A stretch of 64,000 nt of DNA from Chitinophagales bacterium (GCA_020636645.1 JACJXO010000005.1:109363-173362); one strand, 5' to 3'; shown: positions 8,440 through 18,451, counted from the first letter of the stretch. Notes: generated by a model from the letters alone, not told the origin. Translations and numbers: made by a program.

Positions 8440-9220
8440 GCCGTTGATAGTCCTTGCTTCCGGAATAAATATACCTAAGAAATGCTGCCGGCGACATCTG
8501 GTCTTTGTAGAGTCTGAATTTGCGACAGGCGAACAACAGATTCATCAGCGTTGCACCTGCTCCATAGCGGGCAGCATGTAAGGCACCTTTTGAACGCACC
8601 AGCTCTGGTGTGAACAAGATACCCGTTCTTATTGCCGGATGGCTTCCGATATACATCGGGAAGAACCGGATCTTCAGTCCTTTCTTCAAAGCCTGATCAA
8701 GCAGCAGATTCTCTTCTCCGCTTATATATTCTGATCCCAGTCCGAAACGCTCATCAAATGCAAGACCTGCCTGTAGCAAGGAGGGCAGGTGATAGATCAC
8801 TTCCGCACTGCTCACACCTCCTGCAGTTCTGCGGTTGATCTGGTATGCTTCAGCAGCGTACCGCTTCAGAGCATGGCCGTTTTCATCTTTCAGCATGAAA
8901 CAGCAGATGGAAGTATCAGGCTGATCTTGAACAGCTGTCTTTAACAAATGAGAAATATTTTCAGGTATTACATCATCGTCGCACAGATAGAGCCACTCTG
9001 CACGGGAAGAATGCAGTAGTCTGTTCCGGCTTTTGGACAGGCCTTTTTCATGCATCACCAGGAATTCCACATCGGGGTAGCGCTCATACACATGTGAATG
9101 GTCTTTGCTGTCGGTCACCTGATGACAAACCCTGTAGCGAACATTCGCCAGGCGCTGATCCAGGATCATACAAGCCTGTTTTATCCTGTCATCAATGGTT
9201 GATATGCCGATCTCAATCAT
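8432..9220 (-). CDS. glycosyltransferase family 2-like protein
   Basis: 262 residues. The start MIEIGISTIDDRIKQA is less typical than its neighbour's, but LSKSRNRLLHSS followed by LYLCDDDV (DxD-type) and the later GEENLLLDQALKKG support a GT-A transferase. It overlaps by 8 nt both the membrane-protein gene before it and the GT2 gene after it, so all are co-transcribed. Likely cytoplasmic or membrane-associated; specificity unknown. Confidence 0.8.
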   Translation of the reverse strand: MIEIGISTIDDRIKQACMILDQRLANVRYRVCHQVTDSKDHSHVYERYPDVEFLVMHEKGLSKSRNRLLHSSRAEWLYLCDDDVIPENISHLLKTAVQDQPDTSICCFMLKDENGHALKRYAAEAYQINRRTAGGVSSAEVIYHLPSLLQAGLAFDERFGLGSEYISGEENLLLDQALKKGLKIRFFPMYIGSHPAIRTGILFTPELVRSKGALHAARYGAGATLMNLLFACRKFRLYKDQMSPAAFLRYIYSGSKDYQRHG

Positions 9221-10394
9221 GTCTGAATCTTCCCCACAACCTGCCAGCGGTAGCGGCAGCCGGTATCATGAGCATCATGACCATCGGCATGCGATGTCGC
9301 ACGGCACCGGTCAGATGATATTCATACATGGCAAATACCACAGCGAAAACCACTACAATTGCCAGAAGATACCGATAGTGTTTCCAGTGAAAACGCAGAT
9401 CAGCCAGAATCAGCAACAGCAGTGTGATAACGAGAATGACATCCAGATTGGCAAGGGTCATTCCTGTAGTATCGTAGCTGGAGAATATGGGCATAGGTGA
9501 CAGCATGAACTGCAATACCAGAAAAGGCATATCAACCAGCATGTCACCATAACTCTGCCAGGCCACATTACCGTATGCCAGGTTACCACCATCGGCGATG
9601 TACTCATTTCGCAACGCTGACAACGCTTCCGGGCTGAAAGGTTCACCCAGTATCATGAATCTGAGGTAGGTGAGTACCAGGCCGATGGTGATCAATACGG
9701 TTGTCAGTTTCCATATCCGGTGCACATCAGAACGCAGCACGATCAGGAATGCAGCTAACGGAGCAAGGCAAACGAACAACTGCATACGAAGTAACAGGAG
9801 GAGCACACTGCCTGTGAGCAGCATGAGGAATTTTCTCTTCTGGAGATAAGAGAAGAATCCTGCCAGGAAAAGTGCAGTGGCCAGCAGGATATAGGTCTCT
9901 CTGAGTGGCACAGACAGGTACATCAGTCCGGCTGGCCAGAACAGCATCATACCTGCAAATACGGTTTGTTGTCTGTCTTTGAGTTTTGTATCCTCGCCCG
10001 GAAAACGGGACATCATGAACTGCACTGCCACGAGAAAGAAAAAGACATTGAAAAAGGTGAAAATGATCGGGCTGTTCAGACAGAGTATGGCAATAACGAT
10101 ACTGAAATAATACAGGGCCAGGATATTTACCGAGGTGGTATCAGGATACAATCCCGTTTTGATCATATAGGTGTACATACCGGTATCTGGCAGAAACGGC
10201 AGGAAATCCAGAAAGCTGTCGGCAATTAGTACAGCAGCATACAGCAGAAAGGTGAACATCTGAAGTTTCACTGAGAGGGAAGAAAGCCCGTAGGCCACCC
10301 GGCCGATGCGGTGCAGCAGGTACACAAACAGGAGGATGTAAACCAGGTACAGTCCGTAGTCGTACCAGTGGATGTCAAGAAAATAGGTTTTCAA
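9213..10394 (-). CDS. polytopic membrane protein, possible polysaccharide polymerase (Wzy-like)
   Basis: About ten hydrophobic segments and a short soluble loop (FSPEALSALRNEYIADGGN) between late helices, a layout seen in O-antigen/repeat-unit polymerases. No sequence signature proves this; the call rests on topology and its position leading an operon with two GT2 genes. The first in-frame ATG (10472) would overlap the divergent GT4 gene by 17 bp and run over its probable promoter, so I prefer the TTG at 10394 (LKTYFLDIHW), giving about 393 residues. The start is uncertain. Confidence 0.6.
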   Translation of the reverse strand: MKTYFLDIHWYDYGLYLVYILLFVYLLHRIGRVAYGLSSLSVKLQMFTFLLYAAVLIADSFLDFLPFLPDTGMYTYMIKTGLYPDTTSVNILALYYFSIVIAILCLNSPIIFTFFNVFFFLVAVQFMMSRFPGEDTKLKDRQQTVFAGMMLFWPAGLMYLSVPLRETYILLATALFLAGFFSYLQKRKFLMLLTGSVLLLLLRMQLFVCLAPLAAFLIVLRSDVHRIWKLTTVLITIGLVLTYLRFMILGEPFSPEALSALRNEYIADGGNLAYGNVAWQSYGDMLVDMPFLVLQFMLSPMPIFSSYDTTGMTLANLDVILVITLLLLILADLRFHWKHYRYLLAIVVVFAVVFAMYEYHLTGAVRHRMPMVMMLMIPAAATAGRLWGRFRHD

Positions 10395-10455
10395 ATCAGG
10401 TAGTTTGGTTGTTGCCCGGCAGGTTGAGGTGTGTAAAATTATTACTTTCGCCCTG

Positions 10456-11487
10456 ATGCGTAAAGCGGTCATAGCTTTTTTGTACCCATCGCACTATCCG
10501 GTCAGCGGCGGGTCAAGCATGCACGGGTATTTTCTAGCCCGCGAGTTAAGTGCGCTGGGTTACCGCCTGATCTCTTTCCCCAGAACACCTGACGGCTTCA
10601 GTAAATGCCTGCCTTACCGTCCCTGGTTTGTGCTGTGGGCTATTTTGACCTCCGATCTGGTGTACCTCCGCATCAGTCCTGAAGGTAAAAGCACCCGGCT
10701 TCTGAAATGGCTGAAACTGTTACGCAAACCGCATGTGGTAGAATTGAACGGGCCATCAGATGAGCTTCGTGTCACCAAAGGATACACTCTGGAGCAGATC
10801 GAGCAGATGGACAGGGAACTGGCTACCTCACTCACCGCTGCCAGAGCTGTCATTACCGTGAGTGAAGTGATGCAAAGATGGTGCAAGCAATATCTCCAGC
10901 TGGAGCATGTGTATGTGATCGAAAACGGTGGCGAGCAATATGATGCCCGTTCACTTCGGCCTGATGCGTCTCTTATGCAACAGCTGGATGACTTTTCAAA
11001 TGGTGGAAGCCAGCTCATTTTATGGAGCGGTAATGCCTATCCGTGGCAGGGAGTGGATGAGATCTGCAAACTGATAGAAACAGCCTCTCCCGATATGCGG
11101 TTTGTATTGGTCAGTGACTCTGTCAGCGCATTTGAAGAAGTGGCCACCCGGAACAACGTGCTGCTGCTTCCAACGCAGTCTCAGGAGAATATGCGTTACC
11201 TGATCACTCAGGCACATGCAGGGCTGGCTCTCTATGGCGATTTTTCCTGGTTCAGGCTGGGTGAGATGTACAACAGCAGCCTTAAATTATATGAGTACCT
11301 TGCAAATGGTTTGTGGGTGGTCACCAATTACCCCTTGTTCGGCTCGGCTCAGCTGTATGTGGGTAAAGAAGCTTCAGATATGATCGCCTGGCTGAATGGA
11401 AAAAAGGAAGAATTTGTATCGCCGGGGCAGCCTTATCGAAGCTGGCGACAGGTAGCACTGGAAACAGCAGCAATACTGGAAAAATGA
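10456..11487 (+). CDS. glycosyltransferase family 4 (GT-B)
   Basis: 343 residues starting MRKAVIAFLYPSHYPVSGGS with the glycine-rich acceptor loop of GT4 enzymes. The N-terminal domain ends near ITVSEVMQRW, and the C-terminal Rossmann domain includes LILWSGNAYPWQGVDEICK and SLKLYEYLANGLWVVT (nucleotide-sugar site; the usual glutamate is E in LYEYLA). The start at 10456 lies 5 nt after a TACTTTCG -7-like box. It overlaps the following methyltransferase gene by 4 nt (ATGA). Confidence 0.87.
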   Translation: MRKAVIAFLYPSHYPVSGGSSMHGYFLARELSALGYRLISFPRTPDGFSKCLPYRPWFVLWAILTSDLVYLRISPEGKSTRLLKWLKLLRKPHVVELNGPSDELRVTKGYTLEQIEQMDRELATSLTAARAVITVSEVMQRWCKQYLQLEHVYVIENGGEQYDARSLRPDASLMQQLDDFSNGGSQLILWSGNAYPWQGVDEICKLIETASPDMRFVLVSDSVSAFEEVATRNNVLLLPTQSQENMRYLITQAHAGLALYGDFSWFRLGEMYNSSLKLYEYLANGLWVVTNYPLFGSAQLYVGKEASDMIAWLNGKKEEFVSPGQPYRSWRQVALETAAILEK

Positions 11488-12299
11488 TAGCAGATTTCAT
11501 CAAAGGGAAACGGATACTCCTGGCGGCGTTGATCAGTGGTATTGCAATTGCAGCTATATATGCAGGGCTTCAGTATCTGATACCCGATACCCAACTGTAT
11601 ATGCTTACAGGGTTACTGGTAGCCTGGTTGACAGGCCTTCTGCTCCTGATGTGGAGGGAACTTCATGTACACATCAGAAAGCAAACGCTGGAGCGGCACA
11701 GATGGCAGGAAGCCTGGGATGGTATCCGTGATATCCTGACTTTCTATCACCCCCTGCCGCCATCTACAACTTTCACCATTGCGCCTGATGCAGCTTTGTA
11801 CCTGTTGCGACATATCATGGAACAACAACCCCGCCTGATCGTAGAACTGGGCGGCGGATTATCCACTATCCTGATGGCCAAACTGATAAAAAGCAAAGGC
11901 TTTGACACCCGCATCATTACCATTGAGTCAGATGCAGTGTACGGCGAGGCACTCAGGAAGGAATTGCAGCAGCATGGCGTGGAAGACCTGACAGACCTGC
12001 GCATATGTCCGATCGAACCTACCAGCCTCGGAACCTGGTATTCGATAGCCGGTAACATGCCGAAGGATATCGATCTGTTATTGATCGATGGTCCGCCCAA
12101 AGCAGTGGCAAAAGACTCACGATACCCGGCATTCCCCTATTTTGAAAAATATCTGTCGGCTGATGCCTCTGTCATTGCTGATGATGCAGACAGGCCGGAT
12201 ATGTTGCGCACCATTTCCCGCTGGCAGCAGGAGTACACCCAATGGAACACAGAATGGGTGCGCCTGTCAAGAACCATAGCAGTGTTCAGGAGAGGATGA
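11484..12299 (+). CDS. membrane-anchored SAM-dependent methyltransferase
   Basis: 271 residues. Two N-terminal transmembrane helices (about 11-31 and 38-57) precede a class I methyltransferase domain: LIVELGGGLSTILMAKL is motif I, IITIESD the acidic second strand, LLLIDGPP motif IV. The domain resembles FkbM/class I sugar or lipid methyltransferases, but the target is unknown. It sits between GT4 and GT2 genes with 4-nt overlaps on both sides, so a glycan or glycolipid at the membrane is the likely substrate (inference). Confidence 0.72.
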   Translation: MIADFIKGKRILLAALISGIAIAAIYAGLQYLIPDTQLYMLTGLLVAWLTGLLLLMWRELHVHIRKQTLERHRWQEAWDGIRDILTFYHPLPPSTTFTIAPDAALYLLRHIMEQQPRLIVELGGGLSTILMAKLIKSKGFDTRIITIESDAVYGEALRKELQQHGVEDLTDLRICPIEPTSLGTWYSIAGNMPKDIDLLLIDGPPKAVAKDSRYPAFPYFEKYLSADASVIADDADRPDMLRTISRWQQEYTQWNTEWVRLSRTIAVFRRG

Positions 12300-13216
12300 T
12301 GGATTCGCCCGACATATCGGTAGTGATACCGGCTTATCAATCTGAACAATTCATTGAAGCCTGTATCCGCTCTGTACTGCAGCATGATTGTGTAAAACAG
12401 GTGGTGGTGGCCGATGATGCTTCCACAGACGATACCGCCGCTATCATACAGCGCCTTGCTGAAGAAGACCAAAGGGTAGAATACACGACACATGCCGATG
12501 GTAAAAATAAAGGAGCAGGTCCTACCAGAAATCTGGCAATTGGTGTTTGCAGATATGCCTGGATCGCATTTCTGGATGCCGATGATCTGTGGTTACCGGA
12601 AAGATTCGATCAGACCTTTTCAGTACTGCATGCTTATCCTGATGCCGATGGTGTATATGAATGCCTGGGCATACAGTTTGATACTGAGGAAGCTGAGCAG
12701 CAATGGATGGAACGCCACGGTTATACGCTCACCACACTCCAGGAAAGAGTGGAACCTGAAAGCCTGATTTTTTCCATGGCTCCTTTGGGTAACAAAGGCT
12801 GGTTCAGCGGAGATGCGCTGCTTGTTAAGAGAACAATGCTGGAAGTATGCGGAGGTTATTCTGATCTTCGGCTGAGTCAGGATACAGAGTTGTTCATGAA
12901 ACTGGCAGTCAAAGGCAGGCTGTACCCCGGAAATATCAACACTCCGGTAGCTCTGCGAAGGGTACACGGAAACAACCGCATCACCACTTCACCCGAAAGA
13001 TTTTATGCGCACAGATTGATCCTGTGGAAGCAGTTCTCTGATTGGTGCCTGCAGGAAAAATTGCACGGAAAGCTCCTGCAAAAGGTATGGCTCATGCGAA
13101 CACATGATATTCTGGTATATGTCAGGTGGGTACCCGGAAATCTGGCAAGATTTATTTTCACCTGGCGTTCTCTTCGGCCAATGTTGCACCCTCGCTGGCT
13201 GAAGACCTTTTTCTGA
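12296..13216 (+). CDS. glycosyltransferase family 2
   Basis: About 306 residues. ISVVIPAYQSEQFIEACIRS is the GT2 N-terminal signature, VADDASTDDT binds nucleotide, and FLDADDLWLPER holds the DxD; LSQDTELFMKLAVKG is the later acidic motif. The start ATGATGG at 12296 overlaps the methyltransferase stop (ATGA), and the upstream in-frame ATG at 12242 would add 18 residues inside that gene. It converges on the flippase gene with abutting stops. Confidence 0.9.
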   Translation: MMDSPDISVVIPAYQSEQFIEACIRSVLQHDCVKQVVVADDASTDDTAAIIQRLAEEDQRVEYTTHADGKNKGAGPTRNLAIGVCRYAWIAFLDADDLWLPERFDQTFSVLHAYPDADGVYECLGIQFDTEEAEQQWMERHGYTLTTLQERVEPESLIFSMAPLGNKGWFSGDALLVKRTMLEVCGGYSDLRLSQDTELFMKLAVKGRLYPGNINTPVALRRVHGNNRITTSPERFYAHRLILWKQFSDWCLQEKLHGKLLQKVWLMRTHDILVYVRWVPGNLARFIFTWRSLRPMLHPRWLKTFF

Positions 13217-14584
13217 TCAAAGCCTTTGCTGCAGTTTTTTGATCTCACGCCAGGCCGGAAGGATGGTAAGCACCCGAAAGAAATTGGCGCTCTGGCTGGA
13301 AAAGATATGTCTGGTTCGAGGGAATAGTGCGTAAGCAAAGTAATAGGCGAATGCATATGAGATCAGTGTGGCCCAGGCAGCACCTTGAATGCCCCACTTG
13401 GGTATCATCCAGAGGTTCAGCAGAATATTGGCCAGTGCACCCAGACCAGAGTTGATCATCCAGTAGCGCTGTTGTTTCCGAATGACCAGCCAGCGGTTGG
13501 AAACCGATCCGAGAAAAATGAACAGACAACTGAAGATGTGTATTTGCAATACTCCTACAGAAGGGTCATAGACCTGTCCGAAAATAAGATGGATAACTGG
13601 TTTCGATAGAAAGGCAACAGGCAATGCTACAAGGAGTGCCATGGATATCAGCAGAATATAAGCCTGGTTAATGCGGGTATGAAATGCCTGTTCGCTTTCT
13701 TTGGCTGCATTCACCATTGCAGGAAAGAGAGATCCGCTGATGATCCAGGGTACGGTTATCCAGACCTCACTCAGCCGTACTGCAGCTGCGTAGTATCCTA
13801 CCTCTTCGGCATTCAGCAATTCCTGCAGCATGACCTGATCTATCTTCATGTAGATGGTCACGAAGATGCCGGAGAACAGAGAAGGCCAGGACTCTGAAAG
13901 CAATCTTTTTCCATAGCTGAAAGAAGAATGCCAGGTATAGACCCCGAGACCTATGTTCCGCATATACCAGAGCATGATGCCACCAATTACAAGGGCGTCT
14001 AGCGGCAGCATCCAGAGAAACCAGGAAAGTTCTTTTTCTTCAGCAATGCCATACAGTCGCAAAGCGCTGATCAGTATCAGGCTGATCATTTGTGCCCGCA
14101 CAGCCTTTCTGCTTTCCACCCTGGCCTGAAAGTAGCTGTTGATGATCTCGGTAGATTTGATGATCGTTTGCAGTCCGGCTATCAGCAGCAGCATCCTGAC
14201 CGCTTCGGCATCTTCCACAAAAAAAGTACAGGCAAGAACAAGCAGAAATGCCAGGCTGCTTCCGGCAAGTTTCAACATGAAACCGGTGCCCATTGCGGTC
14301 TGGTAATCGGTCTCTTCTGCCACCATATCTTTCACCACCACCGTAGCAATTCCCATGGTTGACAGGGCAGAGAAAATGGCCACAAAGCTGATCACATAGT
14401 TGTAGGTGCCATACTTTTCGGGGCCGAGGTAGCGTGCAACCAGTCCGCCAATGACCAGTGCCACCAGCATCTGAAATATACGGGCACCCAGCAACCAGGA
14501 AGTGTTGCGGAAATATTTGCGGATTCCCGATTCCTGCAGGAAAAGCACCTGCCAGATGCGTTGCAGCAGGTTGCGACGGTTCAT
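13217..14584 (-). CDS. polysaccharide flippase, Wzx-type (MOP superfamily)
   Basis: 455 residues with about 14 predicted transmembrane helices. The start of the membrane domain, WLLGARIFQMLVALVIGGL followed by VARYLGPEKYGTYNY, is typical of Wzx/RfbX O-antigen flippases, which move lipid-linked oligosaccharide across the inner membrane. Its ATG overlaps the stop of the second flippase gene by 4 nt, and it converges on the GT2 gene. Confidence 0.87.
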   Translation of the reverse strand: MNRRNLLQRIWQVLFLQESGIRKYFRNTSWLLGARIFQMLVALVIGGLVARYLGPEKYGTYNYVISFVAIFSALSTMGIATVVVKDMVAEETDYQTAMGTGFMLKLAGSSLAFLLVLACTFFVEDAEAVRMLLLIAGLQTIIKSTEIINSYFQARVESRKAVRAQMISLILISALRLYGIAEEKELSWFLWMLPLDALVIGGIMLWYMRNIGLGVYTWHSSFSYGKRLLSESWPSLFSGIFVTIYMKIDQVMLQELLNAEEVGYYAAAVRLSEVWITVPWIISGSLFPAMVNAAKESEQAFHTRINQAYILLISMALLVALPVAFLSKPVIHLIFGQVYDPSVGVLQIHIFSCLFIFLGSVSNRWLVIRKQQRYWMINSGLGALANILLNLWMIPKWGIQGAAWATLISYAFAYYFAYALFPRTRHIFSSQSANFFRVLTILPAWREIKKLQQRL

Positions 14585-15879
14585 CCTTTCCTCCTCATTC
14601 TCTGACGTATGAATTTCAGATAGATGATCTGTCTGGTTTCCGGCACATCACGAGACAGGATGATCTTGAATACCAGTATGAGCATCATGCTGGCCAGCGT
14701 GGAAAGCGCAGCCCCCATGATCCCATAAGGTGGTATGAGCAGAAAATTCAATGCCATATTAACCACGGCAGCAATGATGGTAGCCCAGACTATGGAGCGA
14801 TCACGTTTTCTGACATATAATATATAATGGAATATCAAAGTGAAGTTAAATACCATTTCAGATAAACACATGACAGCAAATACAGGCAGCTCCTGATAGA
14901 ATTCATCCTTATGCAGAAATGAAATAATGGGTACTATGGTGATGGCCAGAAAGACGGCAGCCAGCATTGTGAAGCCAACCATATTCCGGGCAAAGGCCGC
15001 ATGGGTGAGCCGGTAATGCCGGTTGCTGGTATGGAAGTACTCGATCAGTTTGGGCGAAAAGATGATGACCACTGCCGTATGCCCGATGATCTCTATCAGG
15101 TTGGCCATATTGGCATAGAATGTATAGATACCTACTTCTTCTTTTCCCTGGTAGTGATCAATGAAGTACCTGTCTGCCAGTTCTATGATCTTAAAGGCAA
15201 TGGTGGCCATGAAGAACATCATACTGATGCGAAGGCCCTGGCGGATCCATTTCCAGTTGACAGGCGTTTTGCGTGCAATATGCAACCCCAGTTTTCCATA
15301 GAAATAAACAGCAGTCAGCATGGCAGCGATGCCACCACCCATCCAGAAGAAGAATGCAGCTTTGACATATTTTACATCGTCCACACCAGCCATCCACAGC
15401 AGTACCAGGGCATAAGCCCAGGAGCCGGTTCTCAGGAAGAGAATAACATTGGCAACTACAGGTTTGGAGAAGACCACAAAGATGCGGTAAGATTCCTGTG
15501 CAAAATGTTCCAGCACCAGGATCACATAAAAGAAGACAAGGTACTGCAGGGGCATGAGTTTGAAAACAAACAGCAGACCTAACAACGGGAAGAGGATAAT
15601 ATACCCCAGCAGGTAGAACAACAGCTGATCACGCAGCATGACACCTCTTTCAGCCACAGGATGTTCCAGCAAGCTGCGGGTGGAGAAGGTATAGAAGTCC
15701 AGCCCGATAAGGTACAGACTCAGGGCAATGGACGTGGTGAAGATACCCCACTCACCCAGCTGGTCAGTGGTGAGGTGCTTGGCCAGGAAAATGATGAATA
15801 TGAATTTCCCGCCCAGCGTGATACCGCGTATCAGCAGATTCGAAGAGGTAAGCCTGTATCGCCGGAGCAGTTTATTCAA
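14581..15879 (-). CDS. second polysaccharide flippase-like protein (MOP superfamily)
   Basis: 432 residues, about 12-14 transmembrane helices. GKFIFIIFLAKHLTTDQLGEWG resembles the first helix pair of polysaccharide biosynthesis exporters, and the C-terminal half (LIPPYGIMGAALSTLASM) has the conserved MOP PxxGxxGAA pattern. It is divergent in sequence from the flippase downstream of it, so the two are not a recent duplication. Part of the unit that begins with the agmatinase gene. Confidence 0.8.
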   Translation of the reverse strand: MNKLLRRYRLTSSNLLIRGITLGGKFIFIIFLAKHLTTDQLGEWGIFTTSIALSLYLIGLDFYTFSTRSLLEHPVAERGVMLRDQLLFYLLGYIILFPLLGLLFVFKLMPLQYLVFFYVILVLEHFAQESYRIFVVFSKPVVANVILFLRTGSWAYALVLLWMAGVDDVKYVKAAFFFWMGGGIAAMLTAVYFYGKLGLHIARKTPVNWKWIRQGLRISMMFFMATIAFKIIELADRYFIDHYQGKEEVGIYTFYANMANLIEIIGHTAVVIIFSPKLIEYFHTSNRHYRLTHAAFARNMVGFTMLAAVFLAITIVPIISFLHKDEFYQELPVFAVMCLSEMVFNFTLIFHYILYVRKRDRSIVWATIIAAVVNMALNFLLIPPYGIMGAALSTLASMMLILVFKIILSRDVPETRQIIYLKFIRQRMRRKG

Positions 15880-15902
15880 TGGGCAGCGGATTGCCTGAGA
15901 CG

Positions 15903-17084
15903 CTATGCAATGTTAGTATTTTCTTTGGTCATCAACAGGTAGCTGAAAGCTGCCAGAGCCATACATGCCGTAGTGCCAAATGCCCATCCCGGTCCGGCCT
16001 GCCACCAGATGAGTCCAGCAGCTGAACTGGCAAACAATGCAGCCATGCTGTTGAGGCTGGCATATAAGCCCACCGCTGTGGCCGTTTCTTCCTTAGGCAC
16101 CCGAAGGGTGATCCATGCTTTAGAAATACCTTCCGTTGCGGCAGCATATAGTCCATACAAAAAGAACAATCCCCAGTACCACGTGCCTCCTGAAACCACG
16201 GCGAACCCGACATACACGAGTATGTAGAGCAGCAATCCGGTCAGGAAGGTGCGTTTGATCCCCAGTTTATCTGCCACCCAACCAGCAGGGAAGGCTCCAA
16301 TGGCATATACGAGGTTGTAAAAGATATAGACACCAATGACTGCCGCGTCACTCCAGCCGCTTTCTTTGATGCGCAGTAACAGCAATACATCAGAACTATT
16401 GAAGAGCGCAAACAACAGGAGACCGGCAAGCAGGTGCCGGTATGCTGACGGACTGTCTTTCCAGTACTTCAGAAAATCAAAGAGCCCGGGGCGCACCTGC
16501 TGCACTTCTTTTTTCTTTTCACGCAAGAGGTAGAGCAACAGGATGCTCATGGCCCCGGGGCCAAATGCCAGCAGGAAAAGGGTCTGGTAATCATCAGGAT
16601 GTTTCTGCAGGTACCAAAGGGCAAGCAACGGCCCGATCACTGCTCCGAGGGTATCCATACCACGATGGAAACCGAATACCCTGGCCCGGTATTCCGGGTC
16701 AGACTGATCAGAGAGCATGGCATCTCTGGCGCCGGTACGAACGCCTTTTCCAAGACGGTCAACGGTTCTTGCACCAAACACCCAAAGTGGCCACACGCTC
16801 ACAGCCAGCAGGGGTTTGCTCAGCGCACTCAGGGTATATCCGAGGCGAATAAATGGCAAGCGGCTGCCCCTCAGGTCAGAGAGTTGCCCAAAGTACCCTT
16901 TACTCAATCCGGCTGTGGTCTCTGCAAGTCCTTCCAGAATTCCAATGAGCAGGACCGAGAATCCTATGCTTTCCAGATACACCGGCATAATAGGATACAG
17001 CATCTCACTGGCCATATCTGTAAACAGACTGACACCGCTCAGCAGGAGGATGGGGCGGGTGATATAAGACCATCTCTTACTCAT
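15903..17084 (-). CDS. MFS transporter
   Basis: 393 residues, 12 predicted helices. The loop after helix 4 reads DRLGKGVRTGARDAMLSD, a signature of a major-facilitator subgroup of uncharacterised exporters; the loop after helix 2 carries GYFGQLSDLRGSR. The substrate is unknown. The gene overlaps the cytochrome/copper gene by 4 nt and is followed 23 nt later by the flippase pair, so it is transcribed with both sets. Confidence 0.85.
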   Translation of the reverse strand: MSKRWSYITRPILLLSGVSLFTDMASEMLYPIMPVYLESIGFSVLLIGILEGLAETTAGLSKGYFGQLSDLRGSRLPFIRLGYTLSALSKPLLAVSVWPLWVFGARTVDRLGKGVRTGARDAMLSDQSDPEYRARVFGFHRGMDTLGAVIGPLLALWYLQKHPDDYQTLFLLAFGPGAMSILLLYLLREKKKEVQQVRPGLFDFLKYWKDSPSAYRHLLAGLLLFALFNSSDVLLLLRIKESGWSDAAVIGVYIFYNLVYAIGAFPAGWVADKLGIKRTFLTGLLLYILVYVGFAVVSGGTWYWGLFFLYGLYAAATEGISKAWITLRVPKEETATAVGLYASLNSMAALFASSAAGLIWWQAGPGWAFGTTACMALAAFSYLLMTKENTNIA

Positions 17085-18451
17085 CTGTTGAGGCTGGTAT
17101 GATCCAGATCTATTGCTTCATCGCCGGGGCGATAAGGCATATAAGTGATGATGAATTGCAACATTTCATTGGTAGTGCGCATACTTTCCCAGGGATGCGC
17201 TCTTTCTACTATGACACGTGGAGGGTCATAAGGGTTGTTTGGGTTGTCTGATGTGTTGTCAAACCCAGCTTCCACAATGATCTCAGAACCTGCTGGTATA
17301 TGCACCGGATTCTGAAAAGTATAAAAATACTGCCAGCGGAAATCCCATTCCGGGATCCTGATCAGCCTGATGGTATCCTGTTGTGGTGTCAACGCATAGG
17401 CAAGGAAAGTTTTGCCCAGCAGGTGCATATGCGGATTGACCGTTAGCAGTGACATATCATCCTGAACCTTATACCTGGTGGTGAAAGTGGCGATCTCATT
17501 AGCCGGAATGACCAGCCGCGGTTCTACCGGTGTTTCTCCCAAAGAACCCATGAGCAGTTCATAGGTGGGGCGTTCAGGAGGGGTGTCCATGAAAAAGATA
17601 TTGAAGTAGCCTCCTGCTTCGAAGGTATCTACCGGCGACGGGCCAAAATGCAGGTCATTGATAAAGAAGGCGCTGGTGGTATTGATCTGATATCCGCCTA
17701 TTCCTGTTGGGTAGATGGCTGGTGAAACGCCGGGCAAATAATTGCAAACCAACGGTACAAGCACCGGATAGGAGCCGTCGTCATTTTTGTTTTTCATGCG
17801 ATCGTTAACAGATTCAGCTGTCAGTGTCAGATCAGTTGCGATCACTTTTTCGCCATCAAATACATTTGTTTTGGCTCCATCTGCATAGCGGATAAGATTG
17901 GCATTCATGTGATGGGCCAGTTTCTTGTTCCCCGGTATGTATTCTATGGTTCGTATGAATCGTTGCTGATCTGTTGTGAAAGGCACCTTTACCAGAAAAA
18001 AATGATCATCATTATCGCCCGGAAGGATGATGGTGTCTGTGAACGGCACCACCAGGTCTGGTTCACCTAACATAGATCCATCCGGGTAGTGGGGGGGAGG
18101 GCTGAGGAGGGTCGTATCGCCCAGTGGTGTACCGGCTTCCACCCATTTTCTGATCAGTTCTTTCTGATCTTCGGTGAGCCGGCGTTCTCCTGCAAAGTGG
18201 GTGTACTCAGGATCGGCCGGCCACGGAGGCATGAAACCTGATTGTGTTACCCGAACGATGGTCTTGGCTTTCCTGACCATATCATCATAGGAGATGAGGC
18301 TGAAAGGTCCTGCAGATCCGGGTCGGTGGCAAGGCATGCAGTTTTCTCTGATGACCGGGGCCACATCGGCAAAGGTCACTTCTTTCTTTTCCTTTCCGCA
18401 GGCTATCAAAAGAATGACCGGAATAACAGCTATGACCAGGTATCTTTTCAT
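17081..18451 (-). CDS. lipoprotein with cytochrome c and copper type II monooxygenase-like domains
   Basis: 456 residues. A lipobox ends at Cys18 (LLIAC). A class I-type heme c site follows: CMPCH at 38-42, with MPPW at 74-77 as the likely axial-Met region. The rest matches the PHM-like copper monooxygenase fold seen in bacterial proteins annotated as ascorbate-dependent monooxygenases: HH at 180-181 and His268 (NDLHFG) could form one copper site; HMH at 341-343 and a late Met (TNEM) the other. In many bacteria this region is fused behind a redoxin domain; here the redoxin is the separate upstream gene. Substrate unknown; envelope location inferred from the signal. Confidence 0.78.
   Translation of the reverse strand: MKRYLVIAVIPVILLIACGKEKKEVTFADVAPVIRENCMPCHRPGSAGPFSLISYDDMVRKAKTIVRVTQSGFMPPWPADPEYTHFAGERRLTEDQKELIRKWVEAGTPLGDTTLLSPPPHYPDGSMLGEPDLVVPFTDTIILPGDNDDHFFLVKVPFTTDQQRFIRTIEYIPGNKKLAHHMNANLIRYADGAKTNVFDGEKVIATDLTLTAESVNDRMKNKNDDGSYPVLVPLVCNYLPGVSPAIYPTGIGGYQINTTSAFFINDLHFGPSPVDTFEAGGYFNIFFMDTPPERPTYELLMGSLGETPVEPRLVIPANEIATFTTRYKVQDDMSLLTVNPHMHLLGKTFLAYALTPQQDTIRLIRIPEWDFRWQYFYTFQNPVHIPAGSEIIVEAGFDNTSDNPNNPYDPPRVIVERAHPWESMRTTNEMLQFIITYMPYRPGDEAIDLDHTSLNR

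Noticed and set aside
15001..15582. 193-codon + strand frame opposite the second flippase gene
   Set aside because: Composition rich in His, Gln and Asp typical of antisense reading of a hydrophobic membrane protein; no start signal.
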